Assembly: GCA_023213395.1 (NCBI GenBank) | Contig: CM041465.1 | Location: forward strand, 89,597,741-89,661,740 | Source: Cycas panzhihuaensis | Lineage: Eukaryota; Cycadophyta | Length of the DNA: 64,000 nt | Direction: 5' to 3' | Part shown: in pieces, positions 1 through 11,891 of the stretch | Position numbering within the stretch: the first letter of the stretch is position 1 | Layout: each line of letters starts with the position of its first letter | Notes under the pieces: model-generated | Database searches by the model: none | What the model saw: the letters and a program-made list of their open reading frames with translations, nothing else | Told to the model about the DNA's origin: nothing | Program-made: the position numbers and the translations under genes

Positions 1-34
1 AGGCATATCTTTCTCCCAGACTTCTAAAAGATAA

Positions 35-708
35 GTTATGGCATTGACACCTAGGTCACTTGAACATAAACAACTTTCATCTACTTTATAAATTAAATAT
101 AGTGCATGGTATATCGAATATAAAGTAGACTAAATATATTTGTAAGGCTTGTGTTATGGGAAAATATCATTAGGATCCTTTCAGGTCAAATGGAAAAGCT
201 TCATATGCTAATGAACCTTTAGGCTTGGTACATTGAGATATCTATGAGCCCATATCCCAGACATCTTTTAGAGGTTATCATTATTTCATTATGTTTATTA
301 ATGATTACTTTAGAAAATTATAGGTATATTTCCTAAAGTAAAAATTAAAAGCCTTTGATAAATTAAAAGAGTTTAAGTATGGTGCTAAACTTAAATCTGG
401 AAAACCACTAAAAATTATTTATTATGATAATGGAAGTGAATATATATCAAATGAGTTCACCCAATTCTATAAGGATAATGAAATCAAATGTTAATTTTTT
501 ACCCCATACATACCTCAGTAAAAAGGAGTTACTAAGAGAATGAATTAGACCTTAGTTAATAAAGGCAAAGTCATGCTTATTGCTAAGAATTTAGGATTTT
601 AATTCTAGGCTAAATCCCTTCATACAATAGCATATATGATAAATAGAAGTCTAACTAAGGTAGTATTAAATATTACTCTTGAGGAGGCATGGTTATGTCA
701 AAGCTTAT
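35..708 (+). pseudogene. copia-0 GAG-pre-integrase and integrase, 5' part
   Basis: Degenerate Ty1/copia polyprotein read on +. A GAG-pre-integrase stretch (LGHLNIN, then CKACVMGKYH) is followed by the integrase core. The core keeps YYDNGSEYISNEF around the second catalytic Asp, and the TP-Y-P-Q-GV-(E/K)RMN block around 500-550. Stop codons replace Gln and Trp codons (for example VH-stop-DIYEP). The frame runs off the left window edge. It breaks at 708, where copia-1 inserted, and resumes at 6061, so both parts are one gene. Integrase catalyses insertion of element cDNA; this copy is dead. Confidence 0.85.
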
Positions 709-713
709 GATCT

Positions 714-1362
714 TATTGAGAAGATAAGGTCCCAACCCTTAAACTGCCACCAAGATCTAAACTATTCTTGCAACTAGTTATAGGAATGGAAACTAAAATT
801 TAACATGCAAGTTCTTAAACTAGAGATAAAATAATAAAATGAACAAGAAAGCCAAGCATCACATGTACACCCAATATAACATGGTAAAACCCTAGTAGTA
901 TGTTAGGGAAACATCCACACAAGAAAGGTATCGATCTTTTTTATTGTAGAATGGAGAAAATGTACATAATCCTGTAGCAAAGTGCTCACAGTAATAACAA
1001 CCATTCACCCAACTCCTTACAGTACATTGAACACTGTCAACATAATAAAAAATACCCTAAATTAGGCTACATGAGAGGGTCATCTAAGGCACAAATCTCA
1101 ACCGTAGAATCTAGGTTATTTTGAGAGAATGACCCTGATTCTCTTTATAATTTAATATACTTTCCAGTGCTAAAATTTTGGGTCGTGGGCTATCGCCCCC
1201 AAACCCCTTCTTTGTGGGGAGCGTTCCATGCCCCTTGAATCCTCCTCACCAAGGGGGGATCCTGCCCCCCTTAAAACTGCATGAGGAAGGTTTGTAGGAG
1301 AAACTGTGCTGCCAACATGTCAAAATTTTAGCCTTAAACCATTGTTGTCATATTACCTAATA
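714..1362 (-). repeat. copia-1 3' LTR (left copy)
   Basis: Matches 5409-6055 along its whole length. Both copies contain a GC-rich block of about 110 bp (here about 1180-1290) rich in C4-C6 and G4-G6 runs that can pair. The flanks are AT-rich. The terminal dinucleotides have lost TG/CA through transitions. Confidence 0.92.
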
Positions 1363-1399
1363 ATGTCTACCTTGACAACAATTTACCTGGTATCTTTCC

Positions 1400-1955
1400 T
1401 GGACCCTTCATCATGATTTCTACAAGCCAAGAGAAGTCCAAAACCATTTGAACTTCTCTAATAGTACTGGTTTTATAAACATATCAACATAATTTTATTT
1501 TGTGTTAACCTTCTCAAGTGCCACTCCACCTGCTTCCACAACCTATCTAACAAAATGGTACTTAAGAGCAATATGCTTTATCCTATTATGATAAGCTGGA
1601 TTCTTGGCTAGGTAAATGGTAATTTGACTATCACAAAAAACCTTTACCTTTTTATGTTTCCTTCCAAGCTCACCCAATAGATCCTGTAACTAGATTACTT
1701 CTTTTCAAGCATGTGTTGTAGCAACATATTCAACTTCTGTAGTCAATAATACAATTGTACTCTATAATTTTGACATCCAACTAACTAGACCATTTGTAAG
1801 AGTAAATACATAACTTGAAATAGACCTTCTCTTATCTAAATCTCTTGCAAAGTCTGAATCAACATATCCACAAACCTCATTACTTGTACTTCCAAAAGTA
1901 ATGCAATAGTCACTTGTGCCTCTTAAATACCAAATCACCCATTTCACTATTGCCT
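1400..1955 (-). pseudogene. copia-1 RNase H
   Basis: Reads on the minus strand as a copia RNase H. The best block is 1762-1947, with GYVDSDFARDLDKRRSISSY followed by VFTLTNGLVSWMSK. This is the motif containing the first catalytic Asp. The downstream part toward 1400 (AEVEYVAT-like and SKHI-like segments) is broken by stops. RNase H removes the RNA strand during reverse transcription. It is continuous with the RT to the right. Confidence 0.85.
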
Positions 1956-2960
1956 AATGTTCCTTTCCTAGATTTGCCATAAACCTGCTAACTACACTGA
2001 CTGTATATGAAATATCAAGTCTTGTACATACCATGGCATATATCAAACTTCCTACTGCACTAACATAAGGCACACGAGACATATAATCCTTTTCTTCTTC
2101 ATTACTAGGACTCATACTCAAAGAAAGCTTGAAATGGGAAGCCAATGGGATACTCACTGGTTTTACATTTGTCATACCAAACCTGGTTAGCACCTTCTCC
2201 ATATATTTCTACTATGATAACCATAACTTACCATTTTTCTTGTCTCTATGTATCTCCATACCTAAGATTTATTTTTCATCTCCTAGATCCTTCATATCAA
2301 AAGTTCTAGCTAATTGAGCCTTTAACTTATTGATTTCTTCCATGCTCTTGCTTGCAACTAGTATGTCATTAACATACAATACCAAGATAATAAATAAGAC
2401 ATTGTCCATGAATTTAAAGTAAACACAATAATCATACTCACTTATTTTAAAATTTTGGCTCTCCATGAAGGCATCAAATTTCTTGCACCATTGCCTGGGT
2501 GATTGCTTTAGGCCATACAACAATTTCCTGAGCCTGCAAACAAGTCTTTTTCTGTCATCTTGTACAAACCCTTCTAGTTGATCCATATAGATCTCCTCAT
2601 CTAAATCTCCATGTAAAAAAGTTATTTTTACATCTAACTACTCCAACTCCAAATCAAGAGAAGGTACAAATGCTAACAACACTCGAATTGAAATAAGTTT
2701 GACAATTAGTGAAAAGATCTCATGAAAGTTAATACCTGCTTTCTATGCAAAGCCTTTAGCTACTAGTCTTGCCTTGTATTTGTCAACCTTTCTATCAACA
2801 TCTATTTTCATCTTAAAAACCCACTTGCAACTAATAGTCTTCTTACCATGTGGAAGTTCTACCAAGTCCCATGAATTATTTTTCTTCAAAGCATCTATCT
2901 CTTCCTACATAGCCCTCTTCCGCTTCTCACTATGGATATCATCTACTGCTTCTTGATAAT
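1954..2960 (-). pseudogene. copia-1 reverse transcriptase
   Basis: RVT_2-type reverse transcriptase. In order on the minus strand: a linker with KWVFKMKIDVD and KARLVAKGFA, the LDVKITFLHGDLDEEIYM block with the first catalytic Asp, LLYGLKQSPRQW, the active-site loop LYVNDILVASKS, and FDMKDLG. The loop reads YVND instead of YVDD, a G-to-A change that by itself should abolish polymerisation. The connection PYVSAVGSLIYAM lies at 1954-2202. Stops and one frameshift separate the blocks. Confidence 0.9.
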
Positions 2961-3033
2961 ATGTAGGCTCACCATCATTAGAAACCAAAGCAATAGAAAT
3001 AGAATGGTTGTACCTGTCAGGTGGATGACTAAC

Positions 3034-3960
3034 TCATATAGATCTTCTAACTATTGGTAGAGGAGTGTCTACATACTCTTGTAAATCTGTTATAGATTCA
3101 ACTTCAAAAAGATCTTCTTGCTCTTCTGATTCCAAAGATGTTTGGGTTTCAAACTTGACCTGTTGATGTTTAACTTTCTGCTCATGTTTCACTTCAAATT
3201 CTACACTTTCTAATTTTAAAAAGGGAGATTCATCAAATACAACATCTTTGTTAATGGTGATTTTGTAGGCAGCAAGATCCCACAACCTATATCCCTTCAT
3301 ACCATCTTTATCACCATAAATAATAAAGATACATCTCTTAGATTTTGGGTCTAACTTTGAACGTTTACTTTTATCAGTCCAAGCATAAGCATCACAACCA
3401 AAAACTTTCAAATTTGAATAATCACATGGATGTCTAGTCTATACCTCTTCAGGAATCTTGCAATCTATTATAAGTGATGGTGACCTCTTTACTAGATAGC
3501 AAGTTGTTTGAACAACTTCTGCCCATAAGCCCTGCTCCACTCTAGTATTACTTAGCATGCTTCTTGCTCCTTCCAAGAGTGTCATATTCATGCGCTTAGC
3601 AATGCCATTTTGTTGCGGAGTATAGTTAGTGGTCTTGTGCCTTTCAATCCTAGCTTCTCTGTAATAGTTCTTAAACTCCAAGGAGTTAAACTCACCTCCA
3701 TTATCAGTTCTTAAACATTTGATTGACTTACCAATGTTGTTCTCAACTAAAGCCTTGAACTATTTAAACACATTGAAAACTTCAGATTTCCTTTTCAAAA
3801 AATAGACCCATACCTTTCTAGAATAATCATCTATAAATGTGGCAAAGTATAATGATCTTCCATAAGATATTTTAGGGGTTGGTCCCCACACATCTGAATG
3901 TATATAATATAGAACACCTTTACTAGTGTGACTTCCTACTTTAAACCTGAGTCTACACTA
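3034..3960 (-). pseudogene. copia-1 integrase core and C-terminal region
   Basis: The core stretch shows NYTPQQNGIAKRMNMTLLEGA (3439-3681), the block bearing the last acidic residue of the D,D,E triad; Lys now stands where Glu is usual in the V-E-R-N motif. It continues into the conserved MKVFGCDAYAW and SKRCIFIIYG (3034-3411). The tail of acidic and Gln-rich residues before RT is typical of copia. The earlier D-bearing part (VWVYFLK, then D-N-G-GEF) lies at 3680-3960 with stops. Confidence 0.88.
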
Positions 3961-4500
3961 CTTTCTAAAAATACAATGTTTATAGGAAGCCAAATCTGAA
4001 AGTTGTATGTTAGAAAGTAACTTATAGTTTATCAGCACCTTAAGTCCTTTTTCACCCATGTGCCCAAGTCTCTGATGCCATAATTGAGTTGGATCTTTTG
4101 TAGTCTTTGATACTATAGTTGAATGGCTGACATTTGTACTTCTTGCTAAAATATAAAGGTTTCTTTTCTTTAAGACTTTCATAATAACCAATGCACCCTT
4201 TGACACCTTTAAGACTCCTTCATGACTTATATGCTTATAACCACCCAAATCTAGTTCACCCAAAGAAATTAGATTCCTTTTCAGATCATGTACATGTCTA
4301 ACCTCAGTTAATGTTCTCATTACACCATTGAACATCTTAATTCTGATGCTACCAATGCCTATTGTCTTACAATAAACTTCATTTCCCATAAGCACATCAC
4401 CACCATCAAGAGGTTAGTACGATGAGAACCAACTCTTATGTAGACACATGTGGTGTGAAGCACCTAAATCTAATAACCAGTCATGGTGATAATGGGAAAT
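3958..4500 (-). pseudogene. copia-1 protease and GAG-pre-integrase
   Basis: The protease active site is readable as W-LLDLGASHHMC near 4440-4490, where DSGA has become DLGA. Then come NLISLGELDLGGY and the GAG-pre-integrase box LWHQRLGHMGEKGLKVL with a CIFRK zinc-binding end at 3958. These regions cleave the polyprotein and bind zinc for integration. Confidence 0.85.
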
Positions 4501-4548
4501 ATTACAAGCAACCAAGACATCATCATCCATACCTTGATTTGACTCCAC

Positions 4549-5390
4549 CTAATTAGCCTCCTTGGAAGGATCTTCCTTTTTCTGGAACTCCTTCATTTTG
4601 AACCAATCCTTCTTAAGGTGATTAGTCTTATTACAGTGCCAACACATGAGCTTACTCTCCTTGCCTTTCGACTTTGACCTCAATGTATCCCTGAAGCTTT
4701 GTCCTCTGTCAATTGTTCTACCCCTTATTGTCATAGCTTCTGGTGTGGAGGTTTCAAGACTAGACTTCCTCTGCACTTCTTCCATAAACAAAGCACTCAT
4801 AATAGAATCGTATTCTAATGCATTTGTAGTGTTAAAACTAATTAAGGTGATAATATTATCCTAGGACTCTAGTAATAAGCATAACAAGTTAACAGCCTTG
4901 TCCTCATTCTCAATTTTGACATCGATACTAGCCAACTAATAAATAAGAGTATTGAAAACATTTAAATGGTTAGCAATTTTTATACCTTCCTTCATCCGTA
5001 ATGAGTACAGTTGCCTCTTCAAGTAGATTCAATTCGTCACTAATTTGGTCATATGCAGGGCTTCTAACCGGATCCATAATCCTACTACTATTTTCTCCCT
5101 TACGATGTTAAATAGAACTTCATCTGCTAAGCACAATCATATTGTGCTAAGAGCCTTTTTATTTAGATCATCCTATTCATCATCATCCATCCTTGTGGGT
5201 TTCTTCATTTTGCCTATAAGAGCTTGTACAAACCTTATTGTACAAAAACATCATACGCTTTCAACTTCCACAACTTAAAGTTATTCTTGCCATTGAATTT
5301 CTCTGCCTCAAACTTTGCACTTGCTAGTTTCACCATTTGGTGTAGAAGAAGCCAACACAAAAACCTTCACAAACTCACTACAAAAATAAA
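4549..5390 (-). pseudogene. copia-1 Gag with zinc knuckle
   Basis: The nucleocapsid zinc knuckle reads CWHCNKTNHLKKDW at 4549-4800. Three ligands (C-X2-C-X4-H) are present, but the final Cys position carries Trp, so zinc binding would be impaired. Upstream, UBN2-type Gag is fragmentary (MKLASAKFEA- and SLTLMNE-like pieces) up to the PBS. Gag would form the cytoplasmic particle. The assignment of the N-terminal half rests on position and weak motifs. Confidence 0.75.
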
Positions 5391-5393
5391 AGT

Positions 5394-5406
5394 GGCTTTG
5401 ATACCA
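5394..5406 (-). other. copia-1 primer binding site (tRNA-iMet)
   Basis: The minus strand reads TGGTATCAAAGCC, two bases inside the 5' LTR. It is complementary to the 3' end of plant initiator tRNA-Met (TGGTATCAGAGC) with one A/G change. It fixes the element orientation. Confidence 0.9.
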
Positions 5407-5408
5407 CT

Positions 5409-6055
5409 TGTTGAGAAGATAAGGTCCCAATCCTTAAACTGCCACCAAGATCTAAACTATTCTTGCAATTGGTTACAGGAATTGAAACTAAAATTTAATA
5501 TGTAAGTTCTTAAACTAGAGATAAAATAATAAAATAAACAAGAAAGCTAAGCATCACATGTATACCTGATATAACATGGTAAAACCCTAGTAGTGTGCTA
5601 AGGAAACATTCACACAGGAAAGGTATCAATCTTTTTTATTATAGAATGGAAAAAATGTACATAATCCTATAGCAGAGTGCTCACAGCAACAACAACTAGC
5701 TGCCCAACTCCTTACAGTACATTGAACACTATCAACATAATGAAAAATATCCTAAATCAGGCTACATGAAAAGGTCATCTAAGGCACAAATCTCAATCAT
5801 AGAATCTAAGATATTTTGAGAGAATGACCCAGATTCTCTTTATAATTTAATATACTTTCCAGTGCTAAATTTTTGGGTCAGAGGTGATTGCCCCTGAACC
5901 CCCTCTTTGCAAGGGGCATGCCATGCCCCCCGTACCCCCTAGCCAATGGGACTCCCGGCCCCCTTGGAACCCCTCGAGGAAGGTTTGGGAGGGAAATTGC
6001 ACTACCAACATGTCAAAATTTTGGCCTCTAACCATTGTTGTCACATTGCCTAACA
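5409..6055 (-). repeat. copia-1 5' LTR (right copy)
   Basis: Starts TGTTGAGAAG and ends CCTAACA, followed by TSD GATCT. It contains the same GC-rich hairpin-prone block (about 5875-5990) as the left LTR. A short open frame here is an accident of that block. Confidence 0.93.
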
Positions 6056-6060
6056 GATCT

Positions 6061-7757
6061 CATATTTTTACACTTTTGGTTGTATAATATACATGCTCAT
6101 ACCAAAAGAACAAAGGAAAAATCTAGATGATAAGACTAGAAAATATATATTTATTATTTATTAACTTGGTTATAAAGTTTATAAATTATATAATCTTACC
6201 ACTAAGTAAATGTATATATCTTGGGATGTCATTTTTTTAGAAGAGAACTAGGATTTAGATATTATACATATTTCATTTTTTAATGATCAGTTTGATAAAA
6301 GACCTATTACTCCTCTAACTCCATAAAATATTTTTGTAAAACAAATGCCTCCTGCATCAACATATACTCTTAGTACATTATCTATACCACCTACCTCTAT
6401 ATCTACATCTACTCATATCAGTCCTTCAAAGGATATTCAAGATGAGGCTACTTCAAAGTAGCTACCCAAATGGTACATGCAGACAATCTCTTATGCTCCC
6501 TCACCACTATAACAAGTAAAGAAGTAATTAAAATATGCATTATCCAATAACTAACTTTGCCTTAATAGTAGAAGTGTTATTGGCTCTTGAATCGACCACT
6601 TTTGATAAAGTTATTATAGATCCAAAGTGCCAAGCAATAATGATTAAAAGAATAGATTTTATCCTATAAAATGATACTTAGGAGCTTGTTAAGCTTCTCA
6701 AAAGGAAGAAACCTATTGATTATAGATCGATTTATAAAATAAAATTTCATATATATGGCTCCATTTAATGACATAAAGCATGTTTAGTTGCTAAAGATTT
6801 TAAAGAAGTTAAAGGTGTTAATTATGATGATACATTTGCACTAGTTGCCAACATGACCACTATTATATTTATTTTGGTACTTGTAGCTTAATTTGATTGG
6901 CTTATTTACCAAATGGATGTAAAAGGTGCCTTCTTGAATGGTAACTTACAGGAAGAAATATATATAAATTAACCTCTTAGCTTTATTATTTAAGGTAAAG
7001 AACACCTAGTTTATAAATTAAAAAATGTATTATATAGCCTTAAGCAATCACCTCATATCTAGTATGTGAAGAATGATGAATACTTTTAGAGGCATGGACT
7101 CATTCACTTGTCTTTAGATCTAAATTTATATATTAGAATCTATAATGGTTTGATCACTTCAGTTGTACTTTATATTGATGTTTTGTTGATAAATGTTAAC
7201 GACATAGAGGGGATTACACATCTCCAAGGAGAACTAAACAATAACTTTGAGATGAATGACCTTGGGTTACTTCACTATTTTCTTAGCTTGGAAGTCTAGT
7301 AGGAGCTACGCTGTCTTTTTCTTTCATAGTTGAAACATGCAAAAGATATTCTTAAAAAATGAAAGATAGATAAATATAAACCATTACTTACTCCTATGGA
7401 GATAGGTTTAAAATTGGATATTGATGAGTATGGAAAACCCATGGATCCTATGTTGTATAACTAACTTATGGGAAATTAATTTACCTCACTCATACTTGAC
7501 TTAATATTGCCTATGCCATTAAGATCTATTCTAGGTTCATGACATGGCCTAAAATTTCACATTAGAAAGAAACAATGAGGATCTTGAGATATCTTTGTGG
7601 TACTCTCTAATATGGACTTGATTACTATCGTGCAAAAAATCCTTTATTAATAGGTTACGTAAATGCATATTAGATTGGATATAAAGATAGTCATAGATCA
7701 ACCTCAGTTACTATTTTAACTTGGGTTATCAAAGGGCTGCTATTCTATTCTTGGTTG
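6061..7757 (+). pseudogene. copia-0 integrase C-terminus, reverse transcriptase and start of RNase H
   Basis: Resumes the frame cut at 708. YFYTFGCIIYMLIPKEQRKN and the LDDKTRKYIF block appear at 6060-6150. The RT follows, with YQMDVKGAFLNGNLQEEIY (about 6905-6965), LKQSPHIW-like, the active-site loop reading YIDVLLINVND (about 7170; the D-D pair is D-V), and NDLGLLHYFLSLEV ending in a stop at 7299. RNase H begins with RSTSVTILTW near 7700. Many TAG/TAA codons replace Gln. It lies directly before the GC-rich insert. Confidence 0.87.
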
Positions 7758-8210
7758 CAAGGGCCATTTGCCCCCCTCAGGAGTCTGCTCTAAGCATTTC
7801 TTTTCCCTTTTGAATTTTGATCAAAAACCGAAAAATGAAGTTTGTGCCATTTAGTGTTTGCCTGCCTGAGCCCTAGTTTCTCACTTGCCCCCTAAACCTT
7901 TCGTTTTCTTTTTCATTCACTATGCTCCCTCGTGGACATGTATGTCGCCCCATCCTCCGAGTACAAAGGGCTGCTATTTGTTTTGGTTGCGAGGCCATTT
8001 GCCCCCCCCACAGACTCCTTTCTAAGCACTTATGAGGCCGCGCTTTGCTACCCGAAGTCACATTACATGCGCATCGCTTCCCTTATATCATATCACTTGT
8101 TTGCGGGAGGTTTTTGAACAAAGAAGGGGCGGAGTGGGCGATTCTTGGGTCGACGCTTGTTTGAATCACGTTCTCCCTTTTGTTGTTCTACTTCAATTTT
8201 ATGGTGTTGT
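7758..8210. other. GC-rich insert of unknown origin splitting copia-0 RNase H
   Basis: About 450 bp, clearly richer in G+C and CpG than its surroundings, sitting inside the RNase H frame (host reads ...FYSWLQ before it and ITISSTKVEYKAI after it). It starts with a C-run motif (GCCATTTGCCCCCC). That motif plus the preceding 30 bp of host-like sequence recurs at about 7966-8031, giving a direct repeat of about 65 bp at a spacing of about 233 bp. No target duplication, TIR or LTR is visible. It could be a recent insertion, possibly organellar DNA; I do not recognise a gene in it. Confidence 0.6.
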
Positions 8211-8585
8211 TAAAAGTAGTATAATATCACTATATCTTCAACTAAAGTTGAGTATAAAGCCATCATTAGTGCAATTGTTGGGGCTATTTGGCTTAGGAGG
8301 ATTCTTAAAGAACTTATAATTGATTAGGCATAATCTACATCACTATTTTGTGATAATCAAAGTGTTCTTAAATTGATCAAGAATTCTATATTCCATGCTG
8401 AACTAAACACATTGAGGTTTACCATCACTTTATCAAGGAGCATGTATAATATGGTGAGATAGATTTGATCTACAAGCCTATTGATGATCATATAGGATAT
8501 ATCTTCATAAAGGTACTCTCTTATAATAAATTTAAAAGGTTTTATCTTGGCCTCAATATCAGAATTAATAAACTCATCATTAAGT
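8211..8585 (+). pseudogene. copia-0 RNase H, 3' part
   Basis: Reads ITISSTKVEYKAIISAIVGA (the S-T-E-AEY block with the catalytic Glu), AIWLRRILKEL, then FCDNQSVLKLIKNSIFHA and the conserved tail K-H-I-EVYHHFIKEHV, GEIDLIYKPIDD. These are all diagnostic of the copia RNase H C-terminus. Frameshifts and stops interrupt it. It ends just before a purine-rich tract (AAGTGAGGG, 8582-8590) that fits a polypurine tract. Confidence 0.87.
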
Positions 8586-8590
8586 GAGGG

Positions 8591-8943
8591 TGATAGAAGA
8601 ATTGATGATAGATTTCATTAATTTATAAATGATATATTATATTATATTCATGTAATATTTTATATGTAGTTTATATTGAGGGCTTCTTTATCATAAAAGA
8701 GTTAATTCACAACTTAATATTATAAACTTAGGTGTGTGGGAGTTTATTTGCTTTCAATATTAAATTATTGTAAGGTTGATTTAATCACATAAGGCACCAA
8801 CTATCACCTTGCATGATCTTACCTTTAATATTCTCCATATGTATTGTAACAGTCTCTTTTGTTCTTTATGTGAGGGTTTCTTCCATGTAATGTTTTTATA
8901 TAATGTACTTTAATAAATATGAATTAATATAGGTGATATTACA
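8591..8943 (+). repeat. copia-0 3' LTR (approximate)
   Basis: Begins TGATAGAAG directly after the polypurine tract. The 5' partner lies outside the window, so the right end (near a TTACA at about 8943) is an estimate. It contains a polyadenylation-like AATAAA context around 8910. Confidence 0.55.
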
Positions 8944-9189
8944 TTAGAGTATTATGAGAAATTTAATTATTTTATGTGCTTTTTTTTATTGATTTAGTAA
9001 TTTTTTAGTATACATGAGTCTTGAACCTAGGCTAAAAACAAGAAGACCTCTTCTCTTTCACTCTTCCTCTATTAACCATTGGTTTCCTTATGGCTAGCTT
9101 TTTTAAACCATAAAATCCATCTGATAGGTTTCATCAATAAACTTTACTCTATGCAAAGTAAGTTAATCTTAAATGGAAAAAACTTAAGC

Positions 9190-9520
9190 ATTCATAAATT
9201 TAGCAGTTTTCTACTCCATCCTTTCACTATTTCTTTTTCTAGTAGGTAGCTTATAAAACTCATCTATATATTCTAACATAATATTCTTCCTTTGTCTTAA
9301 ATTATGATATTGCTTGAATAACTCCTATTCATAATTCATAAGTAAAACTTCTTCTTAATCTTAACTACCATATCTCTCCATTTAGTAATCTTCTTCTAAC
9401 TACTTCTTTCTTTATCCTTCTGCACATGCTCCCACCATAATGTTGTATGTTCCTTCAACTTATTTGCTATAAATTTCATACACCTAAGATCATTCATCTC
9501 ATTCTAGTCGAACATTTCTC
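9190..9520 (-). pseudogene. Ty3/gypsy Gag (Retrotrans_gag) relic
   Basis: The minus strand reads the gypsy Gag core in order: FIANKLKEHTTLWWEHVQKD (the A-WW-E box), ITKWRDMVVKIKKKF, and an LRQ-K-I-MLEYIDEFYKL segment. Relative spacing matches the family, though frames shift between segments. No other domain of the same element is adjacent, so it is a fragment. Gag would assemble the particle; no function remains. Confidence 0.65.
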
Positions 9521-10335
9521 TTTACCTTTAGATTCTAACCAAAATTAAATACATCAACATTTATTAAACTACTCTTTTCTCTCAACATCTTAGTCAATAC
9601 TTCTTTATAGTTAACAAGTTGATGCTCCTATTCCTCACCTCCATTCTCTCTTCTTCAAGCTTTATATATTTTCTTGCCTATGATTTGCTTTATTTCTCTT
9701 CTTCTTATTCTTTTCCCTTTGAAGATTCAAACTCTTTATAGAATACTTCCCCTACTCCTCTTGCACCTCTTCTCAACATTCCATAAAACTTCCTTTCAAT
9801 CTCAAATTTAAACAAATAAATGGTAGAGAAAATATAGATAATGTTACCTCTATTAACATTTCAAAATGTCTTACAAACTATCTTCTTAGCAATCCACCCC
9901 ATACACTACCTCTATTGGCATTTTTATGTATGTTCATTATTGTAGCTCATCTTCACCTTCACTTTACAACCTTCTCTTTATAAATTTTGCTCATATACCA
10001 ATTGTTGGTGTAATGTAATGTGAAGATTTAAAGCTTTATTTCCAACTGTTATAATGGATTGGTGTGATACTCTAATAATATAAAATAAAATAAAATCCAA
10101 CAGATAATTATAAGACTAAGATAATTCATACACAACACTACTAACTAGGATATTTCTAAGTGCATTTTTATATTACAAATAATGCTAATATTACATAGAA
10201 TTCTTTTCTAGAGGGATTAATACTATAATTGTGGTGAACCATATTCAACAACTTTTTCCTTCTCCTCTCTTTTCTTCTTCTTCCATTATGTCTATTCTCC
10301 TTCCTCCTTTCTCCTCTCTCTCCCTACTAAATTCT
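9521..10335. other. Unassigned AT-rich spacer
   Basis: No coding motif, LTR pair or RNA gene seen. Around 10255-10330 there is a pyrimidine-rich stretch of CTTCTC units, ending in the target site CCTAT of gypsy-1. Confidence 0.5.
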
Positions 10336-10340
10336 CCTAT

Positions 10341-10755
10341 TATCATATGATTGCTCACTATTAAGTGGAATTGGTTAGCTAGCACATATGATAAGAGACC
10401 TTAGTGGTTAGTACTAGCCATTAACATTTGTATACATACTACTTATATCCACCAGAAAGATTAGAGGTTATTTATTCCATTAATGATATTTTGATGTGAG
10501 AAGTATCTCTTATCTATTTAAGGCCAACCTTTTATCAAGGAAGGGTATTATGTGTTTGTCCTTTTGGTGAGATTGTACTTTGGGACTCTTTTAATTTTCT
10601 TTAGTGATATTGAGCACTCTTGAGTGAACTTCATTGTGTAATCAAATTTTTATTCTGTAAATAAAGAGTTATTTTTATTGATTTACAGTTAATAATATGC
10701 CTTGAGCTTGAGTTGTTCTCATATGTGAAATAATCATTGGGATAATCATATTCCA
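10341..10755 (+). repeat. gypsy-1 5' LTR
   Basis: Pairs with 31980-32395. It begins TATCATATG where the partner has TATTACATG, so the ancestral start was probably TGTCACATG. It ends ATTCCA, two bases before the PBS. A shared AATAAAGAGTT near the 3' end may be the polyadenylation signal. Confidence 0.93.
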
Positions 10756-10757
10756 AG

Positions 10758-10769
10758 TGGTATCAGAGC
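10758..10769 (+). other. gypsy-1 primer binding site (tRNA-iMet)
   Basis: TGGTATCAGAGC, a perfect match to the plant initiator tRNA-Met complement, starting two bases after the LTR. Confidence 0.95.
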
Positions 10770-11654
10770 TATGCTCTTGATCAACTTTAAAGGGCTAAGA
10801 AGATACAACTATAAGGAAAAATTAAGAGAATTGGGATTTTTTTCCCATGGTGAAATTTCTTAAAATACTCCCTGATATTTCTTTCTTTCTTTTTTTTTGC
10901 TCTACAATAATTCTATATTTTCTATATTATACTACAAGTAAGAAGCAAATCATCCCATCTCTTTTCCCTTAGAAGTTAAGTAGAGACCTTGTGTCAAGGG
11001 TCTATAAATATCATATAAACTTATCATTCTCAATCAAGCATATGAGGGTTATATATTTTTGCATAATGTAAAGTAGATCACATAGCTTATACAAGACTTA
11101 AATAGTACCTAGATATGGAAGCAAGCCTCCACATACCTTTAGGTATATCAAAGGACCCTTTTAGGTTCTCCATCTATACCTAGTATAGGTAAATTATTGA
11201 TTTCCTATCATATATAGTGCATCAGTTAGTAGTTAGCACTAGAAAGATGCCCTTCTCAAACACCTTTGCATAACTTTTGCAACTATGAGACAAATACTCC
11301 TTTATATTTAGTGCCTTAATATATTGGGTTGAGTGTTAATATTATTAGAAAAGTTTATTGAAGGACCTATAGACCAAGTAAACCTATGTTGGAGTATGGT
11401 AGGATACCTATTTCATCCAATACTATTATATTACCCAAAAATGCTAATATTACTATACTTTCATAAACTACTAAAGTCTAAGATTGTAAATTCTAGAACA
11501 TCAAGAATGGAATAACATAATCCTATATTATGGTAATAATGCTAAAATGTTCACCGAGTTATTCCTATTCAAACCTTAAATTTAGAGTTGAGTCCTTGAG
11601 TTTAGAGTCAAGTTTAGTCCTTACGTCTAATATATATATATAGATATATATATA

Positions 11655-11891
<237 letters not shown>

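Larger units (their letters stand above)
714..6055 (-). mobile_element. copia-1, complete nested Ty1/copia retrotransposon
   Basis: Complete element with LTRs of 649 and 647 bp, inserted into copia-0 integrase. The 5-bp target duplication GATCT is perfect at 709-713 and 6056-6060. The LTR termini fit TGTTGAG...CTAACA; in the left copy they have decayed to TA...TA. The minus-strand order is LTR, PBS, gag, protease, integrase, RT, RNase H, LTR, which is the copia order. Removing it rejoins the host integrase frame, which confirms the boundaries. Confidence 0.95.

Noticed and set aside
5884-6087. Pro-rich open frame
   Set aside because: Falls in the GC-rich module of the copia-1 LTR.
7932-8319. 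Overlapping + open frames in the GC-rich insert as a new gene
   Set aside because: One runs out of the insert into host RNase H in the wrong phase; no motif recognised. Kept only as an unexplained insert.
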